A stretch of DNA of 64,000 nucleotides from Advenella sp. FME57 (GTDB lineage: Bacteria > Pseudomonadota > Gammaproteobacteria > Burkholderiales > Burkholderiaceae_B), in the NCBI RefSeq assembly GCF_014897675.1, contig NZ_JABUXU010000019.1:1-64000 (forward strand). Direction: 5' to 3'. Shown piece by piece: positions 50,295 through 58,827 of the stretch (positions are counted from its first letter, which is position 1; every line of letters starts with the position of its first letter). The notes under the pieces are model-generated. The model searched no databases. It was not told where the DNA came from and saw nothing but the letters and a program-made list of their open reading frames with translations. The position numbers and the translations under genes were made by a program.

Positions 50295-50957
50295 TCAGGC
50301 TGTGTAATTCAGGCGGCTTAAGCAGGCGCTGGCCAGCTTGCCGAGAATTTCAAGAAATGTCGTGCCCATGTCCGGCTTGAAGTGCTCGGACCCTTCTGCG
50401 GCGAAGACCAGCACGCCAATCGTGCGCCCCTCATGCGTTAACGGCACCATGGCGACTGAGCCGGGCTTGCTGTCGAACCAGCCGTGCGCCGGCAGATAGC
50501 CTTCCTGGCCACAATAAGGCTTTTGCAGCCCGGCCACAAAGGCCTGGAGCATATCGTCGGAGCCCTGGAAACGCTCGTCTTTGAGGGCTGGAAGATTCCA
50601 CAGGCGCAGGGCGACTTCCAGCATATCGAATTCCTGGCGCAGCCCGTCAACGACGCGTTGCGGCAGTCTCTGCGGATCCTGCTCGGCCAGCATATGCGTA
50701 CACCAGAGCGTGACATGATCGCTGATGGTTTCGTTGGAATTGGCATTGTGCAGCAGCTCAGACAGCTTCCACTCCAGTTCCTTGTTGCGCGTGCGCAGCG
50801 TCAGAATCTGGCGTTCACCCAATGACAGTGTGTTGCGTGCATGAGGGTGGGGTACCTTCAGAGACGAAAAAATATCGGCGTGCTCATCAAAAAAAGCAGG
50901 GTTGTCCTGCAGAAATTGTGCGACGGTTTCTGCTGTCAGTGTGGCAGCTTCAGACAT
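50295..50957 (-). CDS. DUF484 family protein
   Basis: A 220-residue cytoplasmic protein of the DUF484 family, a GAF-like fold of unknown function. It opens with the family pattern VAQFLQDNPAFFDEHADIFSSLKVPHPH, followed by a short coiled-coil region and a GAF-like core (SVAMVPLTHEGRTIGVLVFAAE). Such proteins lie between dapF and xerC in many proteobacteria, as here. Confidence 0.9.
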   Translation of the reverse strand: MSEAATLTAETVAQFLQDNPAFFDEHADIFSSLKVPHPHARNTLSLGERQILTLRTRNKELEWKLSELLHNANSNETISDHVTLWCTHMLAEQDPQRLPQRVVDGLRQEFDMLEVALRLWNLPALKDERFQGSDDMLQAFVAGLQKPYCGQEGYLPAHGWFDSKPGSVAMVPLTHEGRTIGVLVFAAEGSEHFKPDMGTTFLEILGKLASACLSRLNYTA

Positions 50958-50969
50958 GAGTACGTTCCT

Positions 50970-51857
50970 TTATAAAGCAGTGCTGTTGCGATACTGCGCA
51001 ACCAGGCGATCAATGTTTATTTCACTTGAAAATACCGTCACGGCCGGGCCGCGCATGGTAATTTGCGTGCCGTCCCAGGCGATGTTCAGGTCGCCGCCGC
51101 GCGTATGGACGGTCACCGGCGATTGCAGGCGCCCGCGCCGGATACCCGCGACCACGGCGGCGCAGGCGCCGGTCCCGCAGGCCAGCGTTTCACCAGCCCC
51201 GCGTTCATAAACCCGCAAGTTGATCGTATGCGGGTCCACGATTTGCATAAACCCGGCATTGACGCGATTGCCAAAGCGCGGGTGCCCTTCGATCAGCGGG
51301 CCTTGCACGGCGACCGGTGCGCTGGCGACATCATCTACGATCTGCACGGCATGCGGGTTGGAAATGGCAACCAGCGAGAGCGTGACGGTATCGCCATTGC
51401 TCAGCGGCAACGACCATAGCGTGTCGTCATGATCGCGCGTGCTTGGCAGATCGCTTGTGTCAAATGCGACAGCCTCGGGTTCAAAGCGGGTTTGTCCCAT
51501 ATTGACCGTGACCGTTGTGTCATCGGCTTCTTCGAGCGTGATCAGGCCGGTTGCAATTTCGGCCTTCAGCGGATTGCGCGAAGACAGTTTCTGTTCGTGC
51601 ACAAAGCGGACAAAGCAGCGAGCGCCGTTGCCGCAATGCTCTACTTCAGTGCCATCGGCATTGAAAATGCGGTATCGGAAATCGGCCTCGGGGTGGCTTG
51701 GCGCTTCGACCAGCAGGATCTGGTCTGCGCCGATGCCAAATTGCCGGTGCGCCAGCGCGCGAGCACGCTCGGGCGTCATGTCGATGGACTGACGTACGCC
51801 ATCGAGCACAACAAAGTCGTTGCCGGCGCCGTGCATTTTCGAGAAAGACCAGATCAT
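50970..51857 (-). CDS. dapF: diaminopimelate epimerase
   Basis: Converts LL- to meso-diaminopimelate for lysine and peptidoglycan. The 295 residues begin [17 protein letters not shown], and the two catalytic cysteines are in [10 protein letters not shown] and LACGTGACA. It is slightly longer than E. coli DapF (274). It lies 12 bases ahead of the DUF484 gene, so dapF, DUF484 and xerC form one unit. Confidence 0.97.
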   Translation of the reverse strand: MIWSFSKMHGAGNDFVVLDGVRQSIDMTPERARALAHRQFGIGADQILLVEAPSHPEADFRYRIFNADGTEVEHCGNGARCFVRFVHEQKLSSRNPLKAEIATGLITLEEADDTTVTVNMGQTRFEPEAVAFDTSDLPSTRDHDDTLWSLPLSNGDTVTLSLVAISNPHAVQIVDDVASAPVAVQGPLIEGHPRFGNRVNAGFMQIVDPHTINLRVYERGAGETLACGTGACAAVVAGIRRGRLQSPVTVHTRGGDLNIAWDGTQITMRGPAVTVFSSEINIDRLVAQYRNSTAL

Positions 51858-51938
51858 TGAACGTTTTCCTGATTGAACCGCTGATTATTGGACATTATTA
51901 TCGCCGATCCTGCACGGCAGCACCATGACCATGCGCAA

Positions 51939-52820
51939 TCAATAAAATTTCTTTTCCCCTTCGGGGCGGGTTTTGAAGCGCCGATGCACCCAATAATACT
52001 GGGGCGGATCGGCGCGCACCCACTCTTGCAGCTGTTGGTTGCCGAAAAGCGTGGCCTGCTCCAGGCTCATCTGGCCTGGAAAATCGTCAAAGGCAGGTAG
52101 CACCCGGGTGTGATAGTGACCGGTGGCGCTGTCCCAGCGGGTCACGATGGGAATCACGTCGGCCTTCCAGGTCCGGGCAATTTGGGCGGTTGCCGGCAGG
52201 GTCGCTGCCGGTACGCCAAAGAAAGGCACAAAGAGGGCGCCTTCGCGGCCAAAGTCCATGTCCGGCAGGTAATACACCGGCGTGCCCTGGCGCAGTTGCC
52301 GGATGAGACCGCGAATGCCCTCCTTGCGAGGGATCTGGGTCACTTTATTGAAGCGACCGCGTCCTTTGATCATCAGGGCATCAACCTGCGGATCGGATGC
52401 AGGCGTGTACATGGTGGCCGATTTGACCAGATGCATGGACAAAATAGTGGCTGCGGCGTCCAGCCCGACAAAGTGCGGGGCGAACATCAATGTGGGTCGG
52501 GAGGAGTCGATGCTGTTCTGGATGTGTTCATAACCGCTAAGGTGCACCATGCGGCGGATTTTATCTTCCGAGCCGTACCATAGCACAGCGCGATCAATCA
52601 TGGTCTGGGCCAGGGCACGAAAATGTTCCCGCAACCAGCGCTGGCGCTGAGCTGGCGTAGCCTCGGGGAAACACAATTGGAGATTGGTGCTCACGATGAA
52701 GCGGCGGCGCTTCATCAGCGTGCGCATCAAGGTAGCGCAGATACTGCCCAGGCCCAGACGCAGGCGGTCCGGTAATAGATTGATGGTGCGGAAAAGAAAA
52801 ACGAGTAATGCGGATTTCAT
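51939..52820 (-). CDS. LpxL/HtrB-family lauroyl-type acyltransferase
   Basis: Predicted lipid A secondary acyltransferase at the inner membrane. The 293 residues start with a hydrophobic segment (ALLVFLFRTINLLPDRLRL), have the catalytic HX4D motif in MFAPHFVGLDAAA and later RQGTPVYYLPDMDFG and VPFFGVPAATLP blocks of the family, and end YYWVHRRFKTRP. Chain-length preference and which LpxL-type protein it is cannot be read. The frame is open to 53057, but the ATG at 52820 fits the family. Upstream of it begins the SMR cassette. Confidence 0.9.
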   Translation of the reverse strand: MKSALLVFLFRTINLLPDRLRLGLGSICATLMRTLMKRRRFIVSTNLQLCFPEATPAQRQRWLREHFRALAQTMIDRAVLWYGSEDKIRRMVHLSGYEHIQNSIDSSRPTLMFAPHFVGLDAAATILSMHLVKSATMYTPASDPQVDALMIKGRGRFNKVTQIPRKEGIRGLIRQLRQGTPVYYLPDMDFGREGALFVPFFGVPAATLPATAQIARTWKADVIPIVTRWDSATGHYHTRVLPAFDDFPGQMSLEQATLFGNQQLQEWVRADPPQYYWVHRRFKTRPEGEKKFY

Positions 52821-53026
52821 AATGTTTGAAGATGAGCGAAATGCGTGCTGACAATATGTGCTGGCAGTGCGCCGTGACAAGCACGTCGCTGGCTGCCGGC
52901 CTGGCGGCATTGCCGGCAGACGGGTGCGATCCTGAATTTTTTCGATTGTAATGGAGAAAAGGATGGCATGGTCCAGGCGGTTGCCTTGACGAGCAAGACG
53001 GGTACACTGGCAAAAAACACTATATA

Positions 53027-53088
53027 TGCATGCGCAAACAAATATATTGACGCGCATCTTTGTTTCTTATAATATGCATGCACATGCA
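53027..53088. promoter_or_regulatory. MarR-type operator region of the SMR cassette
   Basis: A perfect palindrome TGCATG-CA-CATGCA lies at 53075-53088, directly after a TATAAT (53068-53073) with TTGACG at 53047. A second, half-conserved copy (TGCATG-CG-CAAACA) lies at 53027-53040, 48 bases away. The same palindrome occurs in the marR promoter at 54557, so the MarR protein encoded in the cassette is the probable ligand-controlled repressor. Confidence 0.65.
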
Positions 53089-53165
53089 AACAATAAATAA
53101 ATGAAATCTGATGATCTCCATTGCCTTGCATGAAAGCAAACTGTTGAACACTTTATAAAGGAAAT

Positions 53166-53489
53166 ATGATGAGCTGGTTATATCTTGGAATCGCCGTGGT
53201 CTTTGAGGTCGCGGTCGCAATATCGGCAGGCAATGCCAAGGGATTCACCCGGGCAGGGTGGACGATCGCCACCCTTGTCAGCGGAGTTATTGCCACTTAT
53301 TTTCTCAGCCTTGCGCTGCTGACCTTCGATGTGGGCATTGGCTACGCAATCTGGACCTCGGTCGCAGGCGTAGGCATCGTTATTCTGGGCGCACTGTTCT
53401 TTGGGCAGCGACTGAACTGGAACAAGGTCCTCGGGATTGTTTTGGTCATCGGAGGCGTTGTCGGTTTGCAGCTCAGTGGTGCGGCGTAA
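53166..53489 (+). CDS. small multidrug resistance (SMR) family subunit 1
   Basis: A 107-residue, four-helix membrane protein of the SMR family, which exports cations by proton antiport. The essential membrane Glu is at residue 14 in VVFEVAVAISAGNAKGF; the GIGYAIWTSVAGVGIVILGALFFG block of helix 3 and the final helix are present. Gdx-type guanidinium exporters have Trp three residues after that Glu; here it is Val. With the next gene it forms a pair, as in heterodimeric SMR transporters. AAAGGA precedes the ATG. Confidence 0.9.
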   Translation: MMSWLYLGIAVVFEVAVAISAGNAKGFTRAGWTIATLVSGVIATYFLSLALLTFDVGIGYAIWTSVAGVGIVILGALFFGQRLNWNKVLGIVLVIGGVVGLQLSGAA

Positions 53490-53552
53490 GGCGTTGGCAG
53501 TCATTGACAGATATTGGTTAATTTAATTTATATAACTTTGAAGGAAATAGAT

Positions 53553-53942
53553 ATGTTGACAACAAACAAAAAAAATCCGGGTAGTGGGCAGGCGTGGATG
53601 ATGTTGCTGCTGGCCGGTGCGTTCGAAATCGGTTATGCGCTCAGTGTTGGTGGGAGTCAAGCCTTTACCGTGTTGAGCTGGTCGCTTGCCGCCATCGTTT
53701 TCTTTTTGCTCACGCTGTATTTTCTCAGCGCCGCCCTGAGGACGATTGACGTGGGGATCGGCTACGCAGTCTGGGCGGGTATTGGCGCGGTCGGCGCGGC
53801 TGCTTTTGGCAGCGTCCTGCTTGATCAGCCACTGACGGCGGTGCAGGTATTTTGGCTGGTCGTTATCATCGCAGGGGTCGTCTGGCTCAAACTGGCCGAT
53901 AGCGTCAAACTGCAGGCAGAGCAAAGCAGCGAGCCATTCTGA
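53553..53942 (+). CDS. small multidrug resistance (SMR) family subunit 2
   Basis: A 129-residue SMR protein with a longer, polar N-terminus (about 15 residues) and a charged C-terminal tail. The key Glu is in AGAFEIGYALSVGG, with Tyr at the Gdx Trp position. Helix 3 reads GIGYAVWAGIGAVGAAAFG, close to SugE/Gdx. The start at 53553 has AAGGAAA eight bases upstream. It follows subunit 1 after 63 bases. The unequal tails suggest an asymmetric heterodimer; substrate unknown. Confidence 0.9.
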   Translation: MLTTNKKNPGSGQAWMMLLLAGAFEIGYALSVGGSQAFTVLSWSLAAIVFFLLTLYFLSAALRTIDVGIGYAVWAGIGAVGAAAFGSVLLDQPLTAVQVFWLVVIIAGVVWLKLADSVKLQAEQSSEPF

Positions 53943-53997
53943 GCAGAGGTTTGTTGCGGTGCTGAAAAATACCGACAGGTATATCCAGGAGGAAAAA

Positions 53998-54078
53998 ATG
54001 ATCTTTTTATCCAATGACAGCTTCGGTTTCTCATGCGGTAAAAGAGGCAAGAACGCGGGTGGCTCCGATGGCCGTTGA
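53998..54078 (+). CDS. 26-codon frame with a strong ribosome-binding site overlapping the deaminase start
   Basis: CCAGGAGG lies at ideal distance before an ATG at 53998, which opens a 26-codon frame (MIFLSNDSFGFSCG...) ending in TGA at 54076. It is one base out of phase with the deaminase. Its stop overlaps an in-frame deaminase ATG at 54068, so it may be a coupling leader peptide. Alternatively a one-base slip in the T5 run at 54004-54008 hides the true deaminase start. Confidence 0.4.
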   Translation: MIFLSNDSFGFSCGKRGKNAGGSDGR

Positions 54079-54553
54079 TCTTGCGAAACGTCTGCCGCCG
54101 CTTATGCAGGAGGTCGTCGCCTTCTCCATGGAACATGTCCATCAAGGTGGTATTCCATTTGCCGCATTTGTGGTCGATGGCGGTGGCACAGTCCTGGGGC
54201 GCGGGGTCAATCGCGTATGCGAGTGTCGTGATCCGACCGCGCATGCCGAGGTTCAGGCCATACGGGATGCATGCCGTGCCCACGGTATTGGCCGTTTGCA
54301 CGGGGCAACGCTTTTGGCTTCAGGAGAGCCTTGTGCGATGTGTTATATGAGTGCACTCTATGCGGGTATCACGCAGATATGCTTTGCTGTTGATCGGGAC
54401 GAAGCGGCAGCCAATGGCTTTGACTATCGTGGCAGCTACACGGTTTTGGCCAGCGATCCCATTGACTGGCATTCGCCCGTGGTCCGAAAACTGCCTGTGC
54501 CCGAAGGTTTGCAGCCGTTTCTGGCGTTTCGCGCCCGGTCTGCCTCGGCTTGA
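54014..54553 (+). CDS. nucleoside/guanine-type deaminase (zinc cytidine-deaminase fold)
   Basis: A zinc hydrolase predicted to deaminate a nucleobase or similar compound. The 179 residues carry the metal motifs of the family: TAHAEVQAI (His ligand and proton-shuttle Glu) and GEPCAMCYMSAL (two Cys ligands). The C-terminus (FDYRGSYTVLASDP and so on) resembles guanine-deaminase/TadA-like relatives, but it is not TadA by context. Start uncertain: 54014 lacks a ribosome-binding site at normal distance, 54068 is possible, and the strong site serves a frame one base off. It lies behind the SMR pair, so its substrate or product may be what the pair exports. Confidence 0.8.
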   Translation: MTASVSHAVKEARTRVAPMAVDLAKRLPPLMQEVVAFSMEHVHQGGIPFAAFVVDGGGTVLGRGVNRVCECRDPTAHAEVQAIRDACRAHGIGRLHGATLLASGEPCAMCYMSALYAGITQICFAVDRDEAAANGFDYRGSYTVLASDPIDWHSPVVRKLPVPEGLQPFLAFRARSASA

Positions 54554-54556
54554 TTT

Positions 54557-54570
54557 TGCATGGACATGCA
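54557..54570. promoter_or_regulatory. MarR-type operator in the marR promoter
   Basis: TGCATG-GA-CATGCA is a perfect palindrome equal in half-sites and spacing to the one at 53075. It lies between a TTGATT (54550) and a -10-like TGATAA (54573), where a bound repressor would block RNA polymerase. It begins four bases after the deaminase stop. Confidence 0.65.
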
Positions 54571-54616
54571 TATGATAAGATATTTTGCTGAACGATTAAG
54601 GACGTGGTGAACTTCG

Positions 54617-55027
54617 ATGTCAAAGAAAAGTGATACATGGCTTAAGCTGATTCAGGTGATCGCCAATGTCGAGGCCAGGCTTGGCGCGGTGCTGCAGGCA
54701 AAGCATGGGCTTGGTCTTTCAGAGTATCGTGCACTTGAGGTATTGGCGCGTTCGCCCAACGCCGAATTGCGCATGCAGGAGCTTGCGTCGCATCTGCGCC
54801 TGAACCAGAGTTCGGTTTCGCGGATGGCTGAGCGTCTGGAACGCGTCGGGTTTACCATTCGCGATCTGTGCCCGGACGACAAACGAGGGGTTTATACAGT
54901 GATCACCGATAAAGGGCGGGCGCATCTGGATGGCGCGCGAGTCGATTACGAAAATGCGCTGGATGAAGCAGTCAAAGAATGCGGGTGTGAAAAGCTGCTG
55001 CTCATGAAATTTATCAATGCAGGATAG
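54617..55027 (+). CDS. MarR-family transcriptional regulator
   Basis: A 136-residue winged-helix dimeric regulator. Seen: a dimerisation helix (IQVIANVEARLGAVLQ), LSEYRALEVLARSP, the recognition region MQELASHLRLNQSSVSRMAERLERVGF and the wing RDLCPDDKRGVYTVITDKG. It is the last gene of the SMR cassette, and its promoter and the SMR promoter share a perfect palindrome, so it probably represses both until a ligand, perhaps the SMR substrate, binds. Confidence 0.92.
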   Translation: MSKKSDTWLKLIQVIANVEARLGAVLQAKHGLGLSEYRALEVLARSPNAELRMQELASHLRLNQSSVSRMAERLERVGFTIRDLCPDDKRGVYTVITDKGRAHLDGARVDYENALDEAVKECGCEKLLLMKFINAG

Positions 55028-55280
55028 CTGGCCTGACGCTATCATTACGGCTGCGCCACTTTGAAGGGGTGAGGGTGTCAGGCGCCAGGTTATGTCGGCC
55101 CGGCATGCCGCCGGCAGTTGGCGACAGTGTGTTCAAATGCACGTCCTGGAGGGCGGCGTACCCTGGATGGTTTACAGGCACGAACAGCGCACCCATCGGT
55201 TTTCCACAATTGACAAAATCCTGGACAATTCTGTACATTAACACCTGAACCGATGCGGACCCTCCCGCACCGGTCCCTGA

Positions 55281-55349
55281 TCAATAGGCGGGTGTCATCA
55301 ACACCAGCATCAGTACGATCAGGATAAGTAGAAATACGATCTGCTTCAT
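55281..55349 (-). CDS. putative 22-residue single-helix membrane peptide
   Basis: A tiny frame on the minus strand: MKQIVFLLILIVLMLVLMTP and two more residues. It is a single hydrophobic helix with a basic start. AAGGAG lies six bases before the ATG, a near-perfect ribosome-binding site, which argues that it is translated. No homologue can be named. It could be a small regulatory membrane protein or a type I toxin-like peptide; no antisense RNA promoter was identified. Confidence 0.5.
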   Translation of the reverse strand: MKQIVFLLILIVLMLVLMTPAY

Positions 55350-55369
55350 CGTAAACTCCTTATCAGATT

Positions 55370-55393
55370 GGCCCGGCTTCGGTCGGGCCTTTT
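55370..55393 (+). terminator. UUCG-tetraloop terminator
   Basis: GGCCCGGC, TTCG, GTCGGGCC: an 8-bp stem with one G-U pair and a stable TTCG loop, then TTTT. It works on the plus strand, 343 bases after marR, and would stop transcripts running from the cassette toward metK, or transcripts antisense to the small peptide frame. Confidence 0.75.
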
Positions 55394-55826
55394 ACCGTCG
55401 GCTGTTTATCAGCGCTGTGGCAAAGGCGCCTGGCCCCTGCCACAGCGATATTTTCTGCAAACCCATGCCCTTGCGGTCTGCCGGTGCATCGTATGTATCC
55501 GCCTCGTTTTCTACCAAGACAGCCGGTCAGCCCGCCGACTTTTGCGCTCCTACATGGCGAATGTCGCGCCAGGTTGCCTTTTATCTACTGCTGTCAGGGT
55601 TTTTCAGGCCTTCGCAGTCAAATTGTCATAAAATGATTTCCGGTCGCTGAGTTAACCGACAACTTGCGGGGCGACAGCTGAATACACGGTGCACATGCCA
55701 GGCTTGGCATGGGGTCGTTTTCAGATACATTCCGCTAAAGCGTCGCGCCAGTATTAATCCCATTCGGTGCTGCGCGTTCTTTTTAAGAATGTCGGTTTTG
55801 TTTTGACACTATTAATTGGACGCAAC

Positions 55827-56993
55827 ATGGCCCACAACGATTTTCTCTTTACTTCCGAATCCGTTTCCGAAGGTCACCCCGACAAGGTTGCTGACCAGAT
55901 TTCCGACGCCATTCTTGATGCGCTGCTCGAGCAGGACCCCCAGTCCCGCGTAGCCGCCGAAACCCTGTGCAATACCGGCCTGGTTGTCTTGGCCGGAGAA
56001 ATCAGCACCAAAGCCAACATCGACTATATTCAGATCGCGCGCGATACGATCAAGCGCATTGGCTATGACAATACCGAGTATGGTATTGACTACAAGGGCT
56101 GCGCAGTACTGGTCGCCTACGACAAGCAGTCTCCCGACATTGCCCAGGGTGTTGATCGCAGCGAAGAAGATATTCTGAATCAGGGCGCTGGGGATCAGGG
56201 CCTGATGTTTGGTTTCGCATGCGACGAAACGCCGGATCTCATGCCTGCGCCCATCTGGTATGCCCACCGTCTGGTGCAGCGCCAGAGCGAATTGCGCAAG
56301 GACGGCCGGCTGCCCTGGCTGCGTCCCGATGCCAAATCCCAGGTCACGTTCCGGTATGTCGATGGCAAGCCGGTAGAGGTCCATACCGTTGTGCTCTCTA
56401 CCCAGCATGCCCCGGAGATCTCGCAGGACGCGATCCGCGAAGCGGTCATCGAAGACATCATCAAGCCGACTTTCGCCGAAGGCTTGATCACGGCCGATAC
56501 CAAGTTTCTGATCAACCCGACGGGCAAGTTCATTATTGGCGGCCCTCAGGGTGATTGCGGCCTGACCGGACGCAAGATCATTGTCGATACCTATGGCGGT
56601 GCCTGCCCGCACGGCGGTGGCGCGTTTTCAGGCAAGGATCCTTCCAAGGTTGACCGTTCTGCTGCCTATGCGGCACGTTATGTGGCCAAGAATATTGTTG
56701 CTGCGGGCCTGGCGCGCCAGTGCCAGATCCAGGTCAGCTACGCCATCGGTGTGGCCGAGCCCATCAATATCACCGTGTACACGGAAGGCACCGGCGTCAT
56801 CCCTGACGACGACATTGCCAAACTGGTACGCGAGCATTTTGACCTGCGTCCGCGCGGTATTGTGCAGATGCTGGATCTGCTGCGTCCGATCTATACCAAA
56901 TCTGCCGCCTATGGGCACTTTGGCCGCTCGGAGCCCGAGTTCAGCTGGGAAGCGCTGGACAAGGCGGCGGTTCTGAAAAAAGCCATCGCTTAA
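55827..56993 (+). CDS. metK: S-adenosylmethionine synthetase
   Basis: Makes S-adenosylmethionine from methionine and ATP. The 388 residues start [23 protein letters not shown] (ATP/metal site), and contain [34 protein letters not shown]... and the phosphate-binding [22 protein letters not shown]. The in-frame upstream start at 55767 lacks family sequence. It is followed by ahcY with a riboswitch between, and metF further on, so the activated-methyl cycle is clustered here. Confidence 0.97.
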   Translation: MAHNDFLFTSESVSEGHPDKVADQISDAILDALLEQDPQSRVAAETLCNTGLVVLAGEISTKANIDYIQIARDTIKRIGYDNTEYGIDYKGCAVLVAYDKQSPDIAQGVDRSEEDILNQGAGDQGLMFGFACDETPDLMPAPIWYAHRLVQRQSELRKDGRLPWLRPDAKSQVTFRYVDGKPVEVHTVVLSTQHAPEISQDAIREAVIEDIIKPTFAEGLITADTKFLINPTGKFIIGGPQGDCGLTGRKIIVDTYGGACPHGGGAFSGKDPSKVDRSAAYAARYVAKNIVAAGLARQCQIQVSYAIGVAEPINITVYTEGTGVIPDDDIAKLVREHFDLRPRGIVQMLDLLRPIYTKSAAYGHFGRSEPEFSWEALDKAAVLKKAIA

Positions 56994-56995
56994 GG

Positions 56996-57001
56996 TATAA
57001 T
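56996..57001 (+). promoter_or_regulatory. TATAAT -10 box before the SAH riboswitch
   Basis: A perfect TATAAT starts two bases after the metK stop codon and about ten bases before the riboswitch. The -35 is weak (TCTGAA near 56972, 18-base spacing). This gives ahcY its own transcript. Confidence 0.5.
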
Positions 57002-57008
57002 CGTCGTG

Positions 57009-57086
57009 TCCTGAGGGGCGTTGCGACATGACTTCCCCGTCATGCCAGGCTCAGGATACGATCAGGTAACGAACCGCGCTCATCAT
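57009..57086 (+). ncRNA. S-adenosylhomocysteine (SAH) riboswitch
   Basis: The leader of ahcY carries the conserved blocks of the SAH riboswitch in order: CCTGAGGGGCGTTGCGAC, a variable hairpin (CATGACttccccGTCATG), CCAGGCTCAGGA, and AACGAACCGCGCTCAT. GAGGGGCG can pair with CGCGCTC and CCTGAG with CTCAGG, giving the family pseudoknot layout. These riboswitches turn on ahcY when SAH builds up. The ahcY start is 72 bases downstream. Confidence 0.9.
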
Positions 57087-57157
57087 ATACTGCGTTGCTG
57101 GTCTATGGTGAGACGTAACTCACAGTCGGCATCGCAGTATGTTTCAGGATGAAAACT

Positions 57158-58552
57158 ATGACTGCTGATTATAAAATTGCCGATATTACACTGGCCGACT
57201 GGGGCCGGCGTGAACTGTCCATTGCCGAAACCGAAATGCCGGGCCTGATGGCCACGCGCGAAGAGTTCGCCAAATCCCAACCGCTCAAGGGCGCCCGCAT
57301 TGCCGGCAGCCTGCACATGACCATCCAGACCGGTGTGCTGATCGAAACGCTCACTGCGCTGGGCGCCGAGGTGCGCTGGGCTTCCTGCAATATTTTCTCT
57401 ACCCAGGATCACGCTGCCGCCGCCATTGCTGCCAGTGGCGTACCGGTATTTGCCATCAAGGGCGAAACGCTGGCCGATTACTGGGAATATACACACCGCA
57501 TTTTCGACTGGCCGGGTGAACAGGCCAATATGATCCTGGATGATGGCGGCGACGCCACCACCCTGTTGCATCTGGGCGCCAAGGCGGAAAAAGACATGTC
57601 CGTGCTGGACAATCCGGGCAGCGAAGAGGAAACCGTGCTGTTTGCCGCCATTCGCGAGCGCCTGGCCAAAGATGCCACCTGGTACTCGACAAGACTGGCC
57701 AATATCATTGGCGTGACCGAAGAGACCACGACCGGCGTGCACCGCCTGTACCAGATGGCACAGAAGGGCGAATTGCATATTCCCGCCATCAACGTCAACG
57801 ACTCCGTGACCAAATCCAAGTTCGATAACCTGTACGGCTGCCGTGAATCGCTGGTCGACGGCATCAAGCGCGCGACCGACGTGATGGTCGCCGGCAAGAT
57901 TGCGGTTGTGGCCGGTTTTGGCGATGTGGGCAAGGGTTGCGCTCAGGCGCTATCGGCCCTGCGCGCCCAGGTGTGGGTCACCGAAATCGATCCGATCTGC
58001 GCCCTGCAGGCATCCATGGAAGGCTACAAAGTGGTCACCATGGAGGAAGCGGCGGACAAGGCAGATATCTTTGTCACGGCTACCGGCAACTACCATGTGA
58101 TTACACGCGATCATATGGAGCGCATGAAAAACGAAGCCATCGTTTGCAACATTGGTCACTTTGACAATGAGATTGATGTGGCTGCCGTCGAAGATTTGCA
58201 GTGGGAAGAGATCAAGCCGCAGGTTGACCATATTATTTTCCCCGATGGCAAACGTATTATTCTGCTGGCCAAGGGACGCCTGGTCAATCTGGGTTGTGCT
58301 ACCGGCCATCCGTCATTTGTGATGTCTGCCTCGTTTACCAACCAGACCATTGCGCAGATCGAATTGTTTACCCGTACCGAACAGTACAATAAAGGCCAGG
58401 TGTATGTGCTGCCCAAGCATCTCGATGAAAAGGTGGCGCGCCTGCATCTGAAAAAACTGGGTGTGAATCTCACAACGCTGTCGCAGAAACAGGCCGATTA
58501 CATCAGCGTGCCTGCGCAGGGACCATTCAAACCCGATCATTATCGCTATTGA
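57158..58552 (+). CDS. ahcY: S-adenosylhomocysteine hydrolase
   Basis: Splits SAH into homocysteine and adenosine with bound NAD, removing the inhibitor left by methylation. The 464 residues include the family insert and show [63 protein letters not shown], the NAD motif [13 protein letters not shown], and the end KPDHYRY. The ATG at 57158 is chosen since AGGA lies eight bases upstream; the ATG at 57149 touches that site. Controlled by the SAH riboswitch. Confidence 0.96.
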   Translation: MTADYKIADITLADWGRRELSIAETEMPGLMATREEFAKSQPLKGARIAGSLHMTIQTGVLIETLTALGAEVRWASCNIFSTQDHAAAAIAASGVPVFAIKGETLADYWEYTHRIFDWPGEQANMILDDGGDATTLLHLGAKAEKDMSVLDNPGSEEETVLFAAIRERLAKDATWYSTRLANIIGVTEETTTGVHRLYQMAQKGELHIPAINVNDSVTKSKFDNLYGCRESLVDGIKRATDVMVAGKIAVVAGFGDVGKGCAQALSALRAQVWVTEIDPICALQASMEGYKVVTMEEAADKADIFVTATGNYHVITRDHMERMKNEAIVCNIGHFDNEIDVAAVEDLQWEEIKPQVDHIIFPDGKRIILLAKGRLVNLGCATGHPSFVMSASFTNQTIAQIELFTRTEQYNKGQVYVLPKHLDEKVARLHLKKLGVNLTTLSQKQADYISVPAQGPFKPDHYRY

Positions 58553-58770
58553 TCAATCGCGGCGATTGCTGTCGGCCCGCACGATTATCACAAATGTGAT
58601 TGCTGCAAATGTGATGATCCTGCCGGCAGCAGTTCGCTTTTGGATTGGCAGCAGGAGCATGCCGCAGTGCGGCAACTTTCGATCATTGTGCTGCCGTTCG
58701 ACTGTCATGTAAGGCATTGCAGTTGGACGGGGGCGCAATGGCAGCGTGAGCTTAGGGCGCACGTTGTTCT

Positions 58771-58804
58771 GGTGTTGGTGTTCTTTTGGTGTTGGTGTTC
58801 TATT
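58771..58804 (+). repeat. two tandem 17-base repeats before the holin-like gene
   Basis: GGTGTTGGTGTTCTTTT is followed at once by GGTGTTGGTGTTCTATT, differing at one base. They lie 24 bases before the start of the holin-like gene. The gap 58553-58827 shows no other structure; an open frame there at 58640-58831 looks spurious. Confidence 0.7.
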
Positions 58805-58827
58805 AGGGAATTTAAAGGAGAAGTAAT

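Larger units (their letters stand above)
55028..55826. other. intergenic region between marR and metK
   Basis: About 800 bases that hold only a 22-codon frame with a strong ribosome-binding site on the minus strand (55281-55349) and a tetraloop terminator (55370-55393). I looked for a SAM riboswitch before metK and saw none. Open frames at 55368-55650 have no recognisable product. The metK promoter must lie in the last 150 bases but no clear boxes were found. Confidence 0.4.

Noticed and set aside
53090-53165. Guanidine (mini-ykkC) riboswitch before the SMR pair
   Set aside because: Looked for paired small hairpins with ACGR loops, common before Gdx exporters; none is present.
55650-55826. 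SAM riboswitch before metK
   Set aside because: None of the conserved SAM-I or SAM-II blocks is seen.
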